Positions 18,448-27,324 of a DNA stretch of 50,399 bases are shown in pieces. Location of the stretch: NCBI RefSeq assembly GCF_030689025.1, contig NZ_JAUYWA010000025.1, positions 1 through 50,399 of the forward strand, in the 5' to 3' direction. The stretch comes from Oceanobacter sp. 1_MG-2023. Lineage in GTDB: Bacteria; Pseudomonadota; Gammaproteobacteria; Pseudomonadales; Oceanobacteraceae. Both the position numbers and the translations under genes were made by a program. Within the stretch, counting starts at the first letter, position 1, and each line of letters opens with the position of its first letter. Under the pieces are notes generated by a model. That model was not told where the DNA came from. It saw only the letters and a list, made by a program, of their open reading frames with translations, and ran no database searches.

Positions 18448-18477
18448 GTTCCCAGGGCATGTGGTCGCCCTGGGAAC
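18448..18477. other. Perfect 11-bp inverted repeat in the RND operon leader
   Basis: GTTCCCAGGGC and GCCCTGGGAAC enclose an 8-nt loop, between the sirtuin stop and the RND adaptor start (both minus strand). There is no following T tract. It may be a terminator without a U tract, a processing site, or an operator for a repressor of the efflux operon. Confidence 0.55.
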
Positions 18478-18563
18478 AGTATTTAACAATCTGTAAATCA
18501 TACCGCGCTGTGACACAAAACCGAAGCAGATCAGCGGCGGGTGTTGGCCTGGATGATATGGCG

Positions 18564-19316
18564 CTATTGCGCATTAAGCAGGGATTGTAGATAACCGGGT
18601 AATACATCACCTGCCTTGCCATATCGGTGTTCTGCAAAATCATCCTTGATGCGGCTGGGTTCCAGGTTGATCTCGACGGTATGGGCACCGGCCTGACTGG
18701 CAATTTCAACAAAACCGGCAGCGGGATATACATGGCCTGATGTACCGATGCTGAGAAACAAATCGCATTGCTCCAGTGCCTGGACAATATCATCCATAAA
18801 CAGGGGCATTTCACCAAACCAGACGATATGAGGCCGCAAGGTGGGCGTATTACAGCAAGGACAGCGGCTGTCAGGCGTGATGTCGGTGTGCTGCTGGTAG
18901 ACGTTGTGGGTGAGGCTGCAGCGGGCGCTTTTCAGCTCGCCGTGCATATGCAACAGATGCTGGCTGCCTGCCCGTTCGTGCAGGTCATCAACATTTTGTG
19001 TCACCAGTAAAAAGTCACCCGGAAACTGTTGTTCAAAGCTCGCCAGAGCACGATGTGCCGGATTGGGGTGTACGTCGTTCAGCTGGGCCCGGCGGGCGTT
19101 ATAAAAGTTTTGTACCAGTGTGGCATCGCGCTCAAAGGCTTCCGGTGTGGCGACATCTTCAATGCGGTGGTTTTCCCACAGGCCGTCGCTGTCTCGAAAG
19201 GTACGCACGCCAGATTCCGCAGAAATGCCAGCTCCGGTCAAAACAACAATACGCTGGGGCAAGAAGTGTGGGTGAGTCCGGTGCGTGGTGGTGTGTTCAG
19301 ACGAGTGGGCTGTCAT
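18564..19316 (-). CDS. cobB: NAD-dependent protein deacylase (sirtuin, CobB/SIRT5 type)
   Basis: Removes acyl groups from lysines using NAD. Motifs: GAGISAESGVRTFRD (NAD site), TQNVDDLHERAG, HMHGEL with the catalytic His, a zinc site with Cys in ARCSL and SRCPCCN, and GTSGHVYPAA. Tyr72 and Arg75 (FYNAR) are the pair that marks class III sirtuins active on succinyl/malonyl-lysine. The start at 19316 has AGGGA at 8 bp and overlaps the patatin gene by 20 bp, suggesting translational coupling. An ATG eight codons upstream is possible. Confidence 0.93.
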   Translation of the reverse strand: MTAHSSEHTTTHRTHPHFLPQRIVVLTGAGISAESGVRTFRDSDGLWENHRIEDVATPEAFERDATLVQNFYNARRAQLNDVHPNPAHRALASFEQQFPGDFLLVTQNVDDLHERAGSQHLLHMHGELKSARCSLTHNVYQQHTDITPDSRCPCCNTPTLRPHIVWFGEMPLFMDDIVQALEQCDLFLSIGTSGHVYPAAGFVEIASQAGAHTVEINLEPSRIKDDFAEHRYGKAGDVLPGYLQSLLNAQ

Positions 19317-20457
19317 CGAAGTGGTCCCTGAAAAAATCACGAATATCGGTGCGTTTGGTCATGGCGTCATCAAATCCTAACTGAATCAGACGGCGGCAGT
19401 AACCCTCGGAAAACAGCAAATAGCTGAGAATCCCGGAGCCATTTGGCCGAGTGTTTCCCCGGCTGTGGAGTACCATTCGAAGGGCTCTGGGCATTTCGTC
19501 GGCGTGCTCCGCCGCCAGAATATCCAGTGAGATACTGGGGCTGATTTCGAGCAGTTGCACCGGCCGCAGCTCCATATCGTCGTACAGGCGCACTGCCCTG
19601 GGAATATGCTGGAGCGTCTGGTTAATACGGCGTAGTCGTTCGATATCGCTTTCCATGCTATCGAGGAAGGCGGCATTCAGCATATGTCCCATTATTTTGG
19701 CCGGGGAGGGATAGGTATCATCCGGGATATCCGGTTTGTTGCGGTGGGCAATGGCACTGACACCAATCACCATTACTTTTTCTGCACCCAGGTGCAGAGC
19801 CGGGCTGATGGGCGCCAGTTGGCGGACGGCGCCGTCGGCATAATACTGGTCGCCCAGAAACACCGCCGGAAAGATCATCGGGATGGCCGAGGAGGCCAGT
19901 AGATGATCGCAGCTCAGTCGGGTGCGCACCCCCACACGGCGTTGGCGTTGCCAGTCCTGGATCTCTGGATGACCTTCAAAAAAGCTGGTGGACTCACCGC
20001 TGTCGATGCCTGAACAGTTGATGGCGACGGCATACAAGTATTGATCCTTGATGGCTTGCTGGATGTCGGCGAAGTTGACGACTTCGCTCAGCAGCTGGCG
20101 CAAGGGGGTGTTGTCGAGTAACGATACCGGATCGTTTTTATAACCCCGGCCAATGATCAGGCTGCGGCCCATGCGTGCCAGTGAGTGAGACATGCCCCGG
20201 AAATCGGTGCGATAAATCTGGTCGCAGGAAAAATGCCGCCAGATACGTTCCAGGTGACGGATACCACGACGGTAATCTTCTGCATAGCTGGCCAGGGCAA
20301 TGCCATTAATAGCACCAGCGGAGGTGCCGGAAATAATATCAAACGGATTGTAGTGACCCCGTGGCAGGATTTCGTGTATGGCTTTGAGAACCCCCACTTG
20401 ATACGCCGCACGAGCTCCCCCGCCGGACAATATCAACCCTGTCCTTTGTCCTTTCAT
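19297..20457 (-). CDS. Patatin-like phospholipase
   Basis: 386 residues with a Ser-Asp dyad hydrolase domain: oxyanion motif SGGGARAAYQVGVL at the N-terminus, nucleophile elbow GTSAG (Ser about residue 45), and catalytic YADGAVRQ. No signal peptide is present, so it is probably cytoplasmic or peripheral to the membrane. The C-terminal third resembles the longer bacterial patatin proteins of the RssA-like group. It is the first gene of a two-gene unit with the sirtuin. Mobile element copy 3 lies 28 bp before the start codon. Confidence 0.92.
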   Translation of the reverse strand: MKGQRTGLILSGGGARAAYQVGVLKAIHEILPRGHYNPFDIISGTSAGAINGIALASYAEDYRRGIRHLERIWRHFSCDQIYRTDFRGMSHSLARMGRSLIIGRGYKNDPVSLLDNTPLRQLLSEVVNFADIQQAIKDQYLYAVAINCSGIDSGESTSFFEGHPEIQDWQRQRRVGVRTRLSCDHLLASSAIPMIFPAVFLGDQYYADGAVRQLAPISPALHLGAEKVMVIGVSAIAHRNKPDIPDDTYPSPAKIMGHMLNAAFLDSMESDIERLRRINQTLQHIPRAVRLYDDMELRPVQLLEISPSISLDILAAEHADEMPRALRMVLHSRGNTRPNGSGILSYLLFSEGYCRRLIQLGFDDAMTKRTDIRDFFRDHFDDSPLV

Positions 20458-20485
20458 AATGACATTTTCCTCTGTGCAGGCATCA

Positions 20486-20568
20486 GGGGAGATCTATTTA
20501 ATCCGGCAGCCTTCGAAGGGAGCGGGTTGCCGCCGTCCAGTGCGGTGCAGGATTAAATAGATCTCCCC
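20486..20568 (+). mobile_element. MITE-like element, copy 3 (83-bp deletion derivative)
   Basis: Perfect 19-bp inverted repeats (GGGGAGATCTATTTAATCC at both ends) flanked by an ATCA target duplication at 20482-20485 and 20569-20572. Only the central part of the long form is kept: the stem CGGCAGCC with GGTTGCCG and the following CGTCCAGTGCGG. It lies in the upstream region of the patatin gene. Confidence 0.9.
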
Positions 20569-20782
20569 ATCACGCTAGGTAGCGAGTGGCAGACCCTGTC
20601 ACAAGCGCATGACAAGGATATTATTATATCACCCTGTTGCTATCTGACAGCTGTAAGAGGTTGGCATTTTAATCAGATATGGTCACTGGAATGACCTGTC
20701 TCAAGCAGGAGCCGCAGGCCGCTGTCACTGCCTTGGCGCGGTATAGTGCATAATGCTGGCAAGAATAGATGAGGAGAAAACT

Positions 20783-21427
20783 GTGTTTACTGGAATCGTT
20801 CAAACCCGGCTGGCGGTGAGCCAGATTGAAAGCAAACAAGACTTTGCTACCCTGACGCTGATGTTTCCTGAGGCGCTGCAGCAAGGGTTGCAAACCGGTG
20901 CATCAGTGGCTTTGAATGGCACCTGCCTGACGGTGCGGTCGATCGAAGGAGCGGCTGTCAGCTTTGATGCGATTGGACAGACGTTAGCTGTGACGAACCT
21001 GGGGGCCCTCTCGGTGGGTGACGAGGTGAATATTGAGCGTGCTGCCCGTATTGGTGATGAGATTGGCGGCCATCTGCTGTCCGGCCATGTCATGGCCCAG
21101 GTGCGTATTCTGCAACGTATCGAATCGGCCAATAACCTGGTGCTCTGGTTTGAACGCCCGGCAACGCTGCTACCTTACCTGCTCGACAAGGGATATGTGG
21201 CACTTAATGGTTGCAGCCTGACGATTGCAGAGGTCGAGGCGGATCGTTTCTCGGTGCACCTGATCCCTGAAACCCGGGATGTCACCACCTTTGGCAAGGC
21301 AGCTGTTGGGGATGCGGTGAACCTGGAAGTGGACCCGCACACCCAGGCGGTGGTGGATACCGTCACCCGGATGCTGGCAGACCCTGTGGTGCTGGAGCAG
21401 CTTAAAGCGACTTCAGATAACGAATAA
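20783..21427 (+). CDS. ribE: Riboflavin synthase, alpha chain
   Basis: Dismutates two 6,7-dimethyl-8-ribityllumazines to riboflavin. Two lumazine-binding repeats are present: FTGIVQTR...ALNGTCLTV...HLLSGHV, and YVALNGCSLTI...FSVHLIPETRDVTT. It aligns well with E. coli riboflavin synthase (named ribC or ribE), including SGHxM. The start is GTG at 20783 with AGGAG 6 bp upstream; an ATG ten codons earlier would add an unlike extension. I see no FMN riboswitch upstream. The 3' end overlaps the convergent glutaredoxin gene by 26 bp. Confidence 0.94.
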   Translation: MFTGIVQTRLAVSQIESKQDFATLTLMFPEALQQGLQTGASVALNGTCLTVRSIEGAAVSFDAIGQTLAVTNLGALSVGDEVNIERAARIGDEIGGHLLSGHVMAQVRILQRIESANNLVLWFERPATLLPYLLDKGYVALNGCSLTIAEVEADRFSVHLIPETRDVTTFGKAAVGDAVNLEVDPHTQAVVDTVTRMLADPVVLEQLKATSDNE

Positions 21428-21644
21428 TATCGGCAGATTCAAACATCCACTCTTCCTTGCCCTGGTCATCGGTAATCAGCAGACAAGGCACGGTAGTGCG
21501 GCCAGTGGCTTGTTGCTGCTGTTTCCGGAAGGCTGGATTTTTCTGCACATTGCGTTTCTCAACATCGACCTTCAAGCCTGGCAGCGTGCGGAGCACCATT
21601 TGGCAAAACGGGCACATATCGTAGTAGTAAAGCGCGTAGGTCAT
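21402..21644 (-). CDS. Glutaredoxin-like protein
   Basis: 80 residues with a thioredoxin fold. It has the CPFC active site at residues 11-14, the cis-proline turn TTVPCLL and the C-terminal SADIIRYL that binds glutathione in glutaredoxins. It is a dithiol type and probably reduces mixed disulphides in the cytoplasm. It is convergent with and overlaps the end of the riboflavin synthase gene. Confidence 0.9.
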   Translation of the reverse strand: MTYALYYYDMCPFCQMVLRTLPGLKVDVEKRNVQKNPAFRKQQQQATGRTTVPCLLITDDQGKEEWMFESADIIRYLKSL

Positions 21645-21714
21645 AACATTCCTCTGGTCTGTTCAAGGCAGCGGCCGATGGGCTGCTGCATTACTCTCTG
21701 ACAGTGTATAACCC

Positions 21715-22479
21715 ATGGATTATATTGAATACGTTATTTTGCTGGTACTGGCGATTGTCGCCAATTGGTTTTCGGCGCTGGCTGGCGGTGGTGCTGGCCT
21801 GATTCAGCTGCCGATGCTGATTTTTCTCGGCCTGCCATTTCCGTTGGCGCTGGCAACACACAAGGTGGCGACGGTGGCTTTGGGAGTGGGCGCAACAGGG
21901 CGGCATCTCAGGGAAGGCCATTTGCAGCCCTGGCTGCTGGCGTTGATTGTACTGGCCGGAGTGCCAGGGGTGGTGGGCGGTGCGCTGTTTATTCTCGGGA
22001 TTGCCGATCGCCCGGCGGAAATTGCCCTGGGGGTATTGATGCTGGCGCTGTCGATCTATTCGATGTTCAAGCCACAGCTGGGCCTGGCAGCGGCATCCCG
22101 GCATCGCAATATGCCCGGTATGGTGCTGGGAGCAGCAGGGTTATTGGTGATTGGCATTATGAACGGTGCCTTGTCGGCAGGCAGTGGCCTGTTTGTGACG
22201 CTGTGGCTGGTGTATTGGTTCGGGCTGGAATACAAGCTGGCGGTAGCTCATACACTGGTTGCTGTCGGGCTGGGGTGGAACGGTGCCGGAGCGCTGACCA
22301 TGGGATCGGTGGCAGAGGTACAGTGGAGCTGGATTCCCACGCTGTTACTGGGATCCGTGATTGGCGGTTATCTCGGGGCAAACTCGTCGATCAAGGCCGG
22401 TAATCGCACCATCAAGCGTTTGTATGAGCTGGTAACGCTGGTGGTGGCGATCAAGTTGTTGCTGGGAGATTGGCTTTGA
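21715..22479 (+). CDS. TSUP (TauE/SafE) family membrane transporter
   Basis: 254 residues with about eight hydrophobic segments in two similar halves, as in the four-helix-repeat TSUP family. Typical family stretches are AGGGAGLIQLPMLIFLGLPFPLALATHKVATVALG and ITLW-like GLFVTLWLVYWFGLEYKLAVAHTL. Members move sulfite, sulfonates or related anions; the substrate here is unknown. It is monocistronic and convergent with the YbjQ-type gene. Confidence 0.9.
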   Translation: MDYIEYVILLVLAIVANWFSALAGGGAGLIQLPMLIFLGLPFPLALATHKVATVALGVGATGRHLREGHLQPWLLALIVLAGVPGVVGGALFILGIADRPAEIALGVLMLALSIYSMFKPQLGLAAASRHRNMPGMVLGAAGLLVIGIMNGALSAGSGLFVTLWLVYWFGLEYKLAVAHTLVAVGLGWNGAGALTMGSVAEVQWSWIPTLLLGSVIGGYLGANSSIKAGNRTIKRLYELVTLVVAIKLLLGDWL

Positions 22480-22501
22480 CCTAGATTGACCCAGGCTCCG
22501 G

Positions 22502-22822
22502 CTACTCCACGATGACTGTGGTGCCACTGGCGGACACCATCATCATGCCACTGGTTTTACCCATGACTTCGTAATCGATATCGATGCCGACAACGGCATT
22601 GGCTCCCAGTTCGGCCGCGCGTTGTTGCAGTTCTTGCAGTGCGATATCGCGGGCTTTTTGCAATTCTTTCTCGTAGGTCGCAGAGCGGCCACCCACAATG
22701 TCGCGAACACTGGCAAACAGGTCCTTGAACAGATTGGCTCCGAGCACGGTTTCACCGGCGACAATGCCGCGATAGGCGGTGATGCGTTTACCTTCGATAT
22801 TCGGTGTAGTAGTGACGTACAT
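22502..22822 (-). CDS. YbjQ/UPF0145 family protein
   Basis: 106 residues, beginning [34 protein letters not shown] and containing [21 protein letters not shown], the hallmark of the YbjQ family, which forms pentameric rings and is sometimes labelled a heavy-metal-binding domain. The function is not established. It is minus strand, downstream of yaiL but separated by a hairpin. Confidence 0.9.
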   Translation of the reverse strand: MYVTTTPNIEGKRITAYRGIVAGETVLGANLFKDLFASVRDIVGGRSATYEKELQKARDIALQELQQRAAELGANAVVGIDIDYEVMGKTSGMMMVSASGTTVIVE

Positions 22823-22882
22823 CAGCAGATTCCTGGACAGTGTTTCAAAAACCGGCAGTGTTGGTCTCCGGCAGTTTGCAAA

Positions 22883-22905
22883 CCGGTGGCCTGGGTGACC
22901 ACCGG
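22883..22905 (-). terminator. Hairpin downstream of the YaiL-type gene
   Basis: CCGGTGG pairs with CCACCGG around a 9-nt loop, and on the minus strand it is followed by TTTGC. It is a modest terminator at best. A short direct repeat (ATCGGGCGTGT twice) lies beside it at about 22913-22934. Confidence 0.45.
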
Positions 22906-22944
22906 CTATTGCTATCGGGCGTGTATCGGGCGTGTATCAGGCAG

Positions 22945-23499
22945 TTACCACATCAGATCGTCAGGAATCTGGTAGGCGGCGTATGGATCGTCTTCATCCA
23001 TGTCATCGCCCTGGGATTCGGCAATCAGCATGTAGTGGTCAGGAGCTCGCTGGCGGATTTTCTCAGCCACCTGCAGGGGAATTACCCGATACGTTGGCCC
23101 CTGGCGGGTTTTTTCAAACAGGATAATGGCCAGCTGGCCACGACTGAGACGATCCCAGACCGCCTGGTTGACGTACATCTGTTTGACTTTTTTATCATGC
23201 AAAAAGTTGTATTTGATGTCGCCATCACACTCGACCGTATTGGTCTGGATCAATTGGCGAATCTGGGCGGCAATGGCTTTTTGCTGCGCCTCCGCTTCTT
23301 TCTGGCGATTCAATTCGCGGTCGTGGGCGGCTTTGGCCTTGCGTGCGGCTTCGGCAGCAGCCTGGGTATCTTCCGGGGCATCCTCGCTGCCGGTACGTTT
23401 CAAGTGCGCTGATTTTTTCAGTTCCTTGGCGTTTTTCTTGGCTTTTTTCTGGTTAACCAGACCCATTTCCAGCATTTGTTCTTGCAGTGACTTGGCCAT
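22945..23499 (-). CDS. DUF2058 (YaiL-like) protein
   Basis: 184 residues. The start MAKSLQEQMLEMGLVNQKKAKKNAKELKK is typical of the family. A long, highly charged Lys/Glu/Ala helix (about 20-85) probably forms a coiled coil, and a compact C-terminal domain contains YNFLHDKKVKQMYV and MLIAESQGDD. YaiL has been described as a nucleoprotein/polysome-associated protein, but the role is unclear. GGGAG before the ATG at 23499 supports this start. It follows purK by 13 bp, so it is probably cotranscribed. Confidence 0.9.
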   Translation of the reverse strand: MAKSLQEQMLEMGLVNQKKAKKNAKELKKSAHLKRTGSEDAPEDTQAAAEAARKAKAAHDRELNRQKEAEAQQKAIAAQIRQLIQTNTVECDGDIKYNFLHDKKVKQMYVNQAVWDRLSRGQLAIILFEKTRQGPTYRVIPLQVAEKIRQRAPDHYMLIAESQGDDMDEDDPYAAYQIPDDLMW

Positions 23500-23512
23500 G
23501 ACAAACTCCCTG

Positions 23513-24583
23513 TTATTGCTGCCATACACCGGCGGGGAGCAACCCGGCCAGTTGGGTGATGGTGGTGTCGCGCTCATGGGTACTGTTGGCAACGACGGTG
23601 ACGTGTCCGAGTTTACGAGCCGGGCGGGCTTCTTTGCCATAGGAGTGAACAAAAACATGTGCCATTCCGCTGGCGGCGGCGGTCGGGGTCTCGTCACTGA
23701 TCACGTTAAGCATGGCAACGGCAGGGTAACGGGATTGGGTGCTTCCCAGTGGTTTGCCTGCCAATGCCAGCATGTGGTTACGGAACTGGCTGGTGTCGGC
23801 CCCTTCAATTGACCAGTGACCGGAGTTATGGACCCGGGGAGCCACTTCGTTGGCGACCAGACCGGTGTCGGTTTCAAACAGCTCCAGCGTCAGGGTACCA
23901 ACATAGTCCAGACTATCGGCCAGCTGGCGAATATAGTGGCGAGCCTGCTCCGCCTTGGCTTCACTGAGGCCAGCCGCGGGGTAGAGCGAATAGCGCAAGA
24001 TACCTTCGTGATGGACGTTTTCCGTCATTGGCCAGATCACCATATTGCCATCCCGGTCGCGGCTGGCGATCACCGAGGTTTCTCGGGAGAAAGGCACAAA
24101 GGCTTCGGCGATCAGTTCGCGGTTGCCAATGGCCGCCCAGGCCGGTTCGGCATCCGCGGCGCTGCGGAGCACATACTGGCCTTTGCCGTCGTAACCTTCG
24201 GTGGTGGTTTTTAATACGATGGGCAAGCCGAGTGTGACGATGGCGGCTTGCAGGTCATCGAGGGAGTTCACTGCGGCAAATTCGGCCGTGGCGATCCCGG
24301 CAGCCCGCAAGGCGTTCTTTTCCAGCAAACGATTCTGAAAGATGGTTAATGCTTCCAGGCTGGGGAACAGCTTGTCGGCGCAGCTGGCGAGCTGGCTGAC
24401 GATGGCAGCGGGGATGTTCTCGGTCTCGTAAGAGAGAATATCAACGGAGGCAATAAATGCCTGTAGTGACTCGTCGGAGTGGGCGCGCAAGTCGTAGAGA
24501 CTGACCTGGATATCGGTCAGGTCGGTGATGCTGGCGGCCAGCATCTGGCCTAACTGGCCGTTGCCAAGAATGCCGATGTTCAT
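23513..24583 (-). CDS. purK: N5-carboxyaminoimidazole ribonucleotide synthase PurK
   Basis: ATP-grasp enzyme that carboxylates AIR with bicarbonate in purine synthesis. The N-terminal [15 protein letters not shown], the ATP-grasp region [20 protein letters not shown] and [22 protein letters not shown], and the metal-site stretch [33 protein letters not shown] are present over 356 residues. The start at 24583 is chosen because the N-terminus then matches PurK; AAGG lies about 11 bp upstream. It is downstream of purE on the same strand, with a terminator-like hairpin between. Confidence 0.95.
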   Translation of the reverse strand: [356 protein letters not shown]

Positions 24584-24630
24584 AAGTTTTACTACCTTGA
24601 TCTGGCGAATATAGCCTGCTTTCAAATAGC

Positions 24631-24657
24631 AAAAACGGCCATTGGGCGGCCGCTTTT
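24631..24657 (-). terminator. Terminator-like hairpin between purE and purK
   Basis: On the minus strand CGGCC-gcccaat-GGCCG is followed by five T, 117 bp before the purK start region. It could end purE transcripts partly and so lower purK relative to purE. Confidence 0.65.
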
Positions 24658-24699
24658 ACACAATCTACAACCGGAGCACCCGAGAGTGTACCGGTTCGG

Positions 24700-25194
24700 T
24701 CAGAATGCGTCTCGTGGGTCTGGCTCGGCGAGAATCGTTTCTGTTTGTTTGGCCCGGAAGTCATCTACCCGCTTGAGCAGGTCGGCATCGCTGGTGGCCA
24801 GAATCTGGGCGGCCAGCAGGCCGGCATTCTTAGCGCCGGCATCACCAATGGCCAAGGTGCCAACGGCCACTCCGCCGGGCATTTGCACAATCGACAGCAG
24901 GGAATCGAGGCCATTCAGCGCCCGCGATTTCACTGGTACGCCGAGGACGGGCAGCGAGGTTTGGGAAGCTGCCATTCCAGGCAGATGCGCGGCCCCGCCG
25001 GCACCGGCAATCAGCACCTTGAGGCCCCGTGGCTGGGCGGTTTTGGCGTAGTCGAACAGCAAATCCGGGGTCCGGTGCGCAGAGACGACTTTTACTTCGT
25101 AGGCAACGCCCAGAGAATCGAGCATCTCGGCGGCGTGTTGCATGGTGGGCCAATCGCTCTTGGAGCCCATGATAATGCCAACCTGTACTGTCAT
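24700..25194 (-). CDS. purE: N5-carboxyaminoimidazole ribonucleotide mutase PurE (class I)
   Basis: Converts N5-CAIR to CAIR. The 164-residue product has [29 protein letters not shown] with the catalytic His, [12 protein letters not shown] and [33 protein letters not shown]. It works directly with PurK, encoded downstream. The start at 25194 is the family-like ATG; an in-frame ATG 17 codons upstream is less likely. I could not find a PurR-type operator in the 350 bp upstream. Confidence 0.96.
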   Translation of the reverse strand: MTVQVGIIMGSKSDWPTMQHAAEMLDSLGVAYEVKVVSAHRTPDLLFDYAKTAQPRGLKVLIAGAGGAAHLPGMAASQTSLPVLGVPVKSRALNGLDSLLSIVQMPGGVAVGTLAIGDAGAKNAGLLAAQILATSDADLLKRVDDFRAKQTETILAEPDPRDAF

Positions 25195-25543
25195 TGGGTA
25201 AACCCTCTTGCTTTCTTGCCGTGTGGAGCCGCTGCGAGAGTGCATTGGTTCCGGTTAACGTCTGCCAGGCGCTGCCGGTATCAGCGTCGTTATCACAACC
25301 ATCAGCATGGCCCGATAAAACAACCGGGACAAACGGATTGGGAGGGGTGGATAACGGCTTGGACAACAGTGTCTGGCGTGGCCGATGTTCAGGAAAGCGG
25401 CGGATTGTAGCATAAGGTGGAAAAGTGAACAGTCGGGGCTAATATGAATCAATAGTTGCCACCTTATTGAGCAATACTTGGGTTGCAACGACAGCGCCGG
25501 TATTATCGAATATTCTGCTTACCTGGATGGATATCCCTGCACC

Positions 25544-26332
25544 ATGCTGACGTTATTATCACCTGCCAAAACGCTCGATTATGAAACACCGGCCACTACT
25601 TCCCGCAGCAGCCAGCCGGGTTTTCTGGAAGATTCGGCCGAGTTGATCGATGTCTTGCGGATGTATTCTGCCGATGAGATCAGCGGTTTGATGGGGTTGA
25701 GCAGCAAGCTGGCAGAGCTGAATGTAGAACGCTACTCCAACTGGACGTTACCGCTGACCAGCGCCAATGCCAAACAGGCCCTGTTGGCGTTTAAGGGTGA
25801 CGTCTACACCGGGCTGGCCGCCGAGACGCTGTCGCCGGATGATCTCGATTTTGCCCAGCAGCATTTACGTATGCTGAGTGGTTTGTACGGCTTGCTGAAA
25901 CCACTCGATCTGATGGCCCCTTATCGGCTTGAAATGGGTACCCGGCTGAACAATGGCCGCGGCAAGAACCTCTACGAATTCTGGGGTAACCGAATCACCG
26001 CTGCCCTTAATCAAGAGCTGGCCGAACATAACAGCCAGACCGTGGTGAACCTGGCATCCAATGAATATTTCAAGTCGGTGCAGAGCAAGCAACTCAATGC
26101 CGAGTTGATTACCCCGGTGTTTAAGGATGAAAAAAATGGCCAGTTTAAAATCATCAGTTTTTACGCCAAAAAAGCGCGCGGATTAATGGCGCGCTACCTG
26201 ATTGACCAGCGCATCGACAAGGCCGAGGAACTGAAAGCGTTTGATCTGGCCGGATACCGTTATAGTACGCAAGACTCTCAGGGCAATACCTGGGTTTTTA
26301 ACCGTCGCGAAGCCGACCTGCCGGAGAAATAA
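25544..26332 (+). CDS. yaaA: Peroxide stress protein YaaA
   Basis: 262 residues of the UPF0246/DUF328 family, beginning [14 protein letters not shown]. It includes [23 protein letters not shown], the [11 protein letters not shown] motif and [15 protein letters not shown]. In E. coli YaaA limits free iron and damage during hydrogen peroxide stress and binds DNA. The ATG at 25544 matches the family; the open frame extends upstream to 25478. The yajG-type lipoprotein gene follows after one base, so the two are probably cotranscribed. Confidence 0.94.
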   Translation: MLTLLSPAKTLDYETPATTSRSSQPGFLEDSAELIDVLRMYSADEISGLMGLSSKLAELNVERYSNWTLPLTSANAKQALLAFKGDVYTGLAAETLSPDDLDFAQQHLRMLSGLYGLLKPLDLMAPYRLEMGTRLNNGRGKNLYEFWGNRITAALNQELAEHNSQTVVNLASNEYFKSVQSKQLNAELITPVFKDEKNGQFKIISFYAKKARGLMARYLIDQRIDKAEELKAFDLAGYRYSTQDSQGNTWVFNRREADLPEK

Positions 26333-26333
26333 C

Positions 26334-26921
26334 ATGTTTGGATTGACAAGAGTCGTAGGTGTTGCTGCATTGCTGGCAGGATTGACAGGCTGTGTTCTGT
26401 CGCCCCAAGTGATCGAACTGAACGAGCAAGCCGATGTTGGTACAGGCCAACTCAGTAGCGAACGTAATGCGCTGGTGCGGGTGCTGGATGATCGGGGTGT
26501 GGATGATGACCTGATTGGATACCGTGGTGGTCGCCTGCCGGAAAACTCGCCTCTGGTTGCCGAGGTGCCACTGTATACCACCCTGACCAAACGACTGAAA
26601 AACACCCTGGCCGAGTTGGGTTTTGGTGGCAACAGTACGGTGGAGCCGCTGAAATTACAATTGGATATCAACACCTTTGAATATTCCTGTAATGAAGGCG
26701 TGGTGGTATCGAAATGCGCCTTTGAACTGAAATTGACCGTCAGCGTGCTGGATGGCCCTAGTCATTTCAGCAAGCCGTATCAGTTGAGCGAGAGCCGTTC
26801 AGTGGTGGCCTCACCGGTTGCCAGTTATAACGAAGAATGGGTCAACGAAGCCCTCGATAAAATCTGGGCACATATCTTCTCCGATCAGGAACTGCTGGCT
26901 GCTCTGGGGGTGACCCGATAA
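26334..26921 (+). CDS. YajG-family outer-membrane lipoprotein
   Basis: 195 residues. An N-terminal signal with lipobox LTGC is followed by a mature start CVLSPQVIELNEQ. The rest (LVRVLDDRGVDDDLIGYRGGR, YTTLTKRLKNTLAELGF, LKLQLDINTFEYSC) fits the YajG lipoprotein family. The function is unknown. GGAG lies 8 bp before the ATG. The next residue after the lipid Cys is Val, so outer-membrane targeting is expected. Confidence 0.85.
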   Translation: MFGLTRVVGVAALLAGLTGCVLSPQVIELNEQADVGTGQLSSERNALVRVLDDRGVDDDLIGYRGGRLPENSPLVAEVPLYTTLTKRLKNTLAELGFGGNSTVEPLKLQLDINTFEYSCNEGVVVSKCAFELKLTVSVLDGPSHFSKPYQLSESRSVVASPVASYNEEWVNEALDKIWAHIFSDQELLAALGVTR

Positions 26922-27324
26922 CGCCGCCAGCCGATTTTCTGACCCCCTTCCATCGTATGGACGCAGAGACACACAGGCCAGCCCGCAACGGACTGGCCAG
27001 TCACGGGTGAAATAACCCAGGGTGTTTTTTGCTCCGCCCCTTGCTTACTCAGACCGTCATGATTGATTGCCAGTATGGACAGGTGATTGGTCAATGACCT
27101 GCCAACCGGAATTTTTATGACAATTTGGTTTCAGTAATATTTCATATTGATGTCATTTGGATGACAATGCCGCCCTGAGAAATACACCGTCATGGCTAAA
27201 GGGCCGGACCGTATGGCCGTGAACTGTCATACCAGTACGGAATATTCTGGACAGGCTGAGGCCCGGTTTCTCTGCATAACCCAATCCATTACGGCTATTT
27301 GAGTCAATCTGGAACCTTCTTTTT
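26922..27324. other. 403-bp intergenic region before the porin gene
   Basis: Contains a GGCCAG/CTGGCC hairpin (26977-26998) just after the lipoprotein gene, a degenerate 20-bp palindrome at 27081-27100 (AGGT-ATTG...CAAT-ACCT), and a TGTCA-N6-TGACA operator-like site at 27151-27166. No gene is evident. Confidence 0.6.
27151..27166. promoter_or_regulatory. CooA-type operator-like site upstream of the porin gene
   Basis: TGTCA-TTTGGA-TGACA has the same arms and spacing as the site in front of cowN. It lies 159 bp before the porin ATG. Confidence 0.45.

Noticed and set aside
20573..20782. FMN riboswitch upstream of riboflavin synthase
   Set aside because: None of the conserved FMN-aptamer blocks is present and the region is too short for aptamer plus expression platform.
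24584..25543. PurR operator near purE
   Set aside because: No match to the palindromic ACGCAAACGTTTGCGT type was found in the upstream region.
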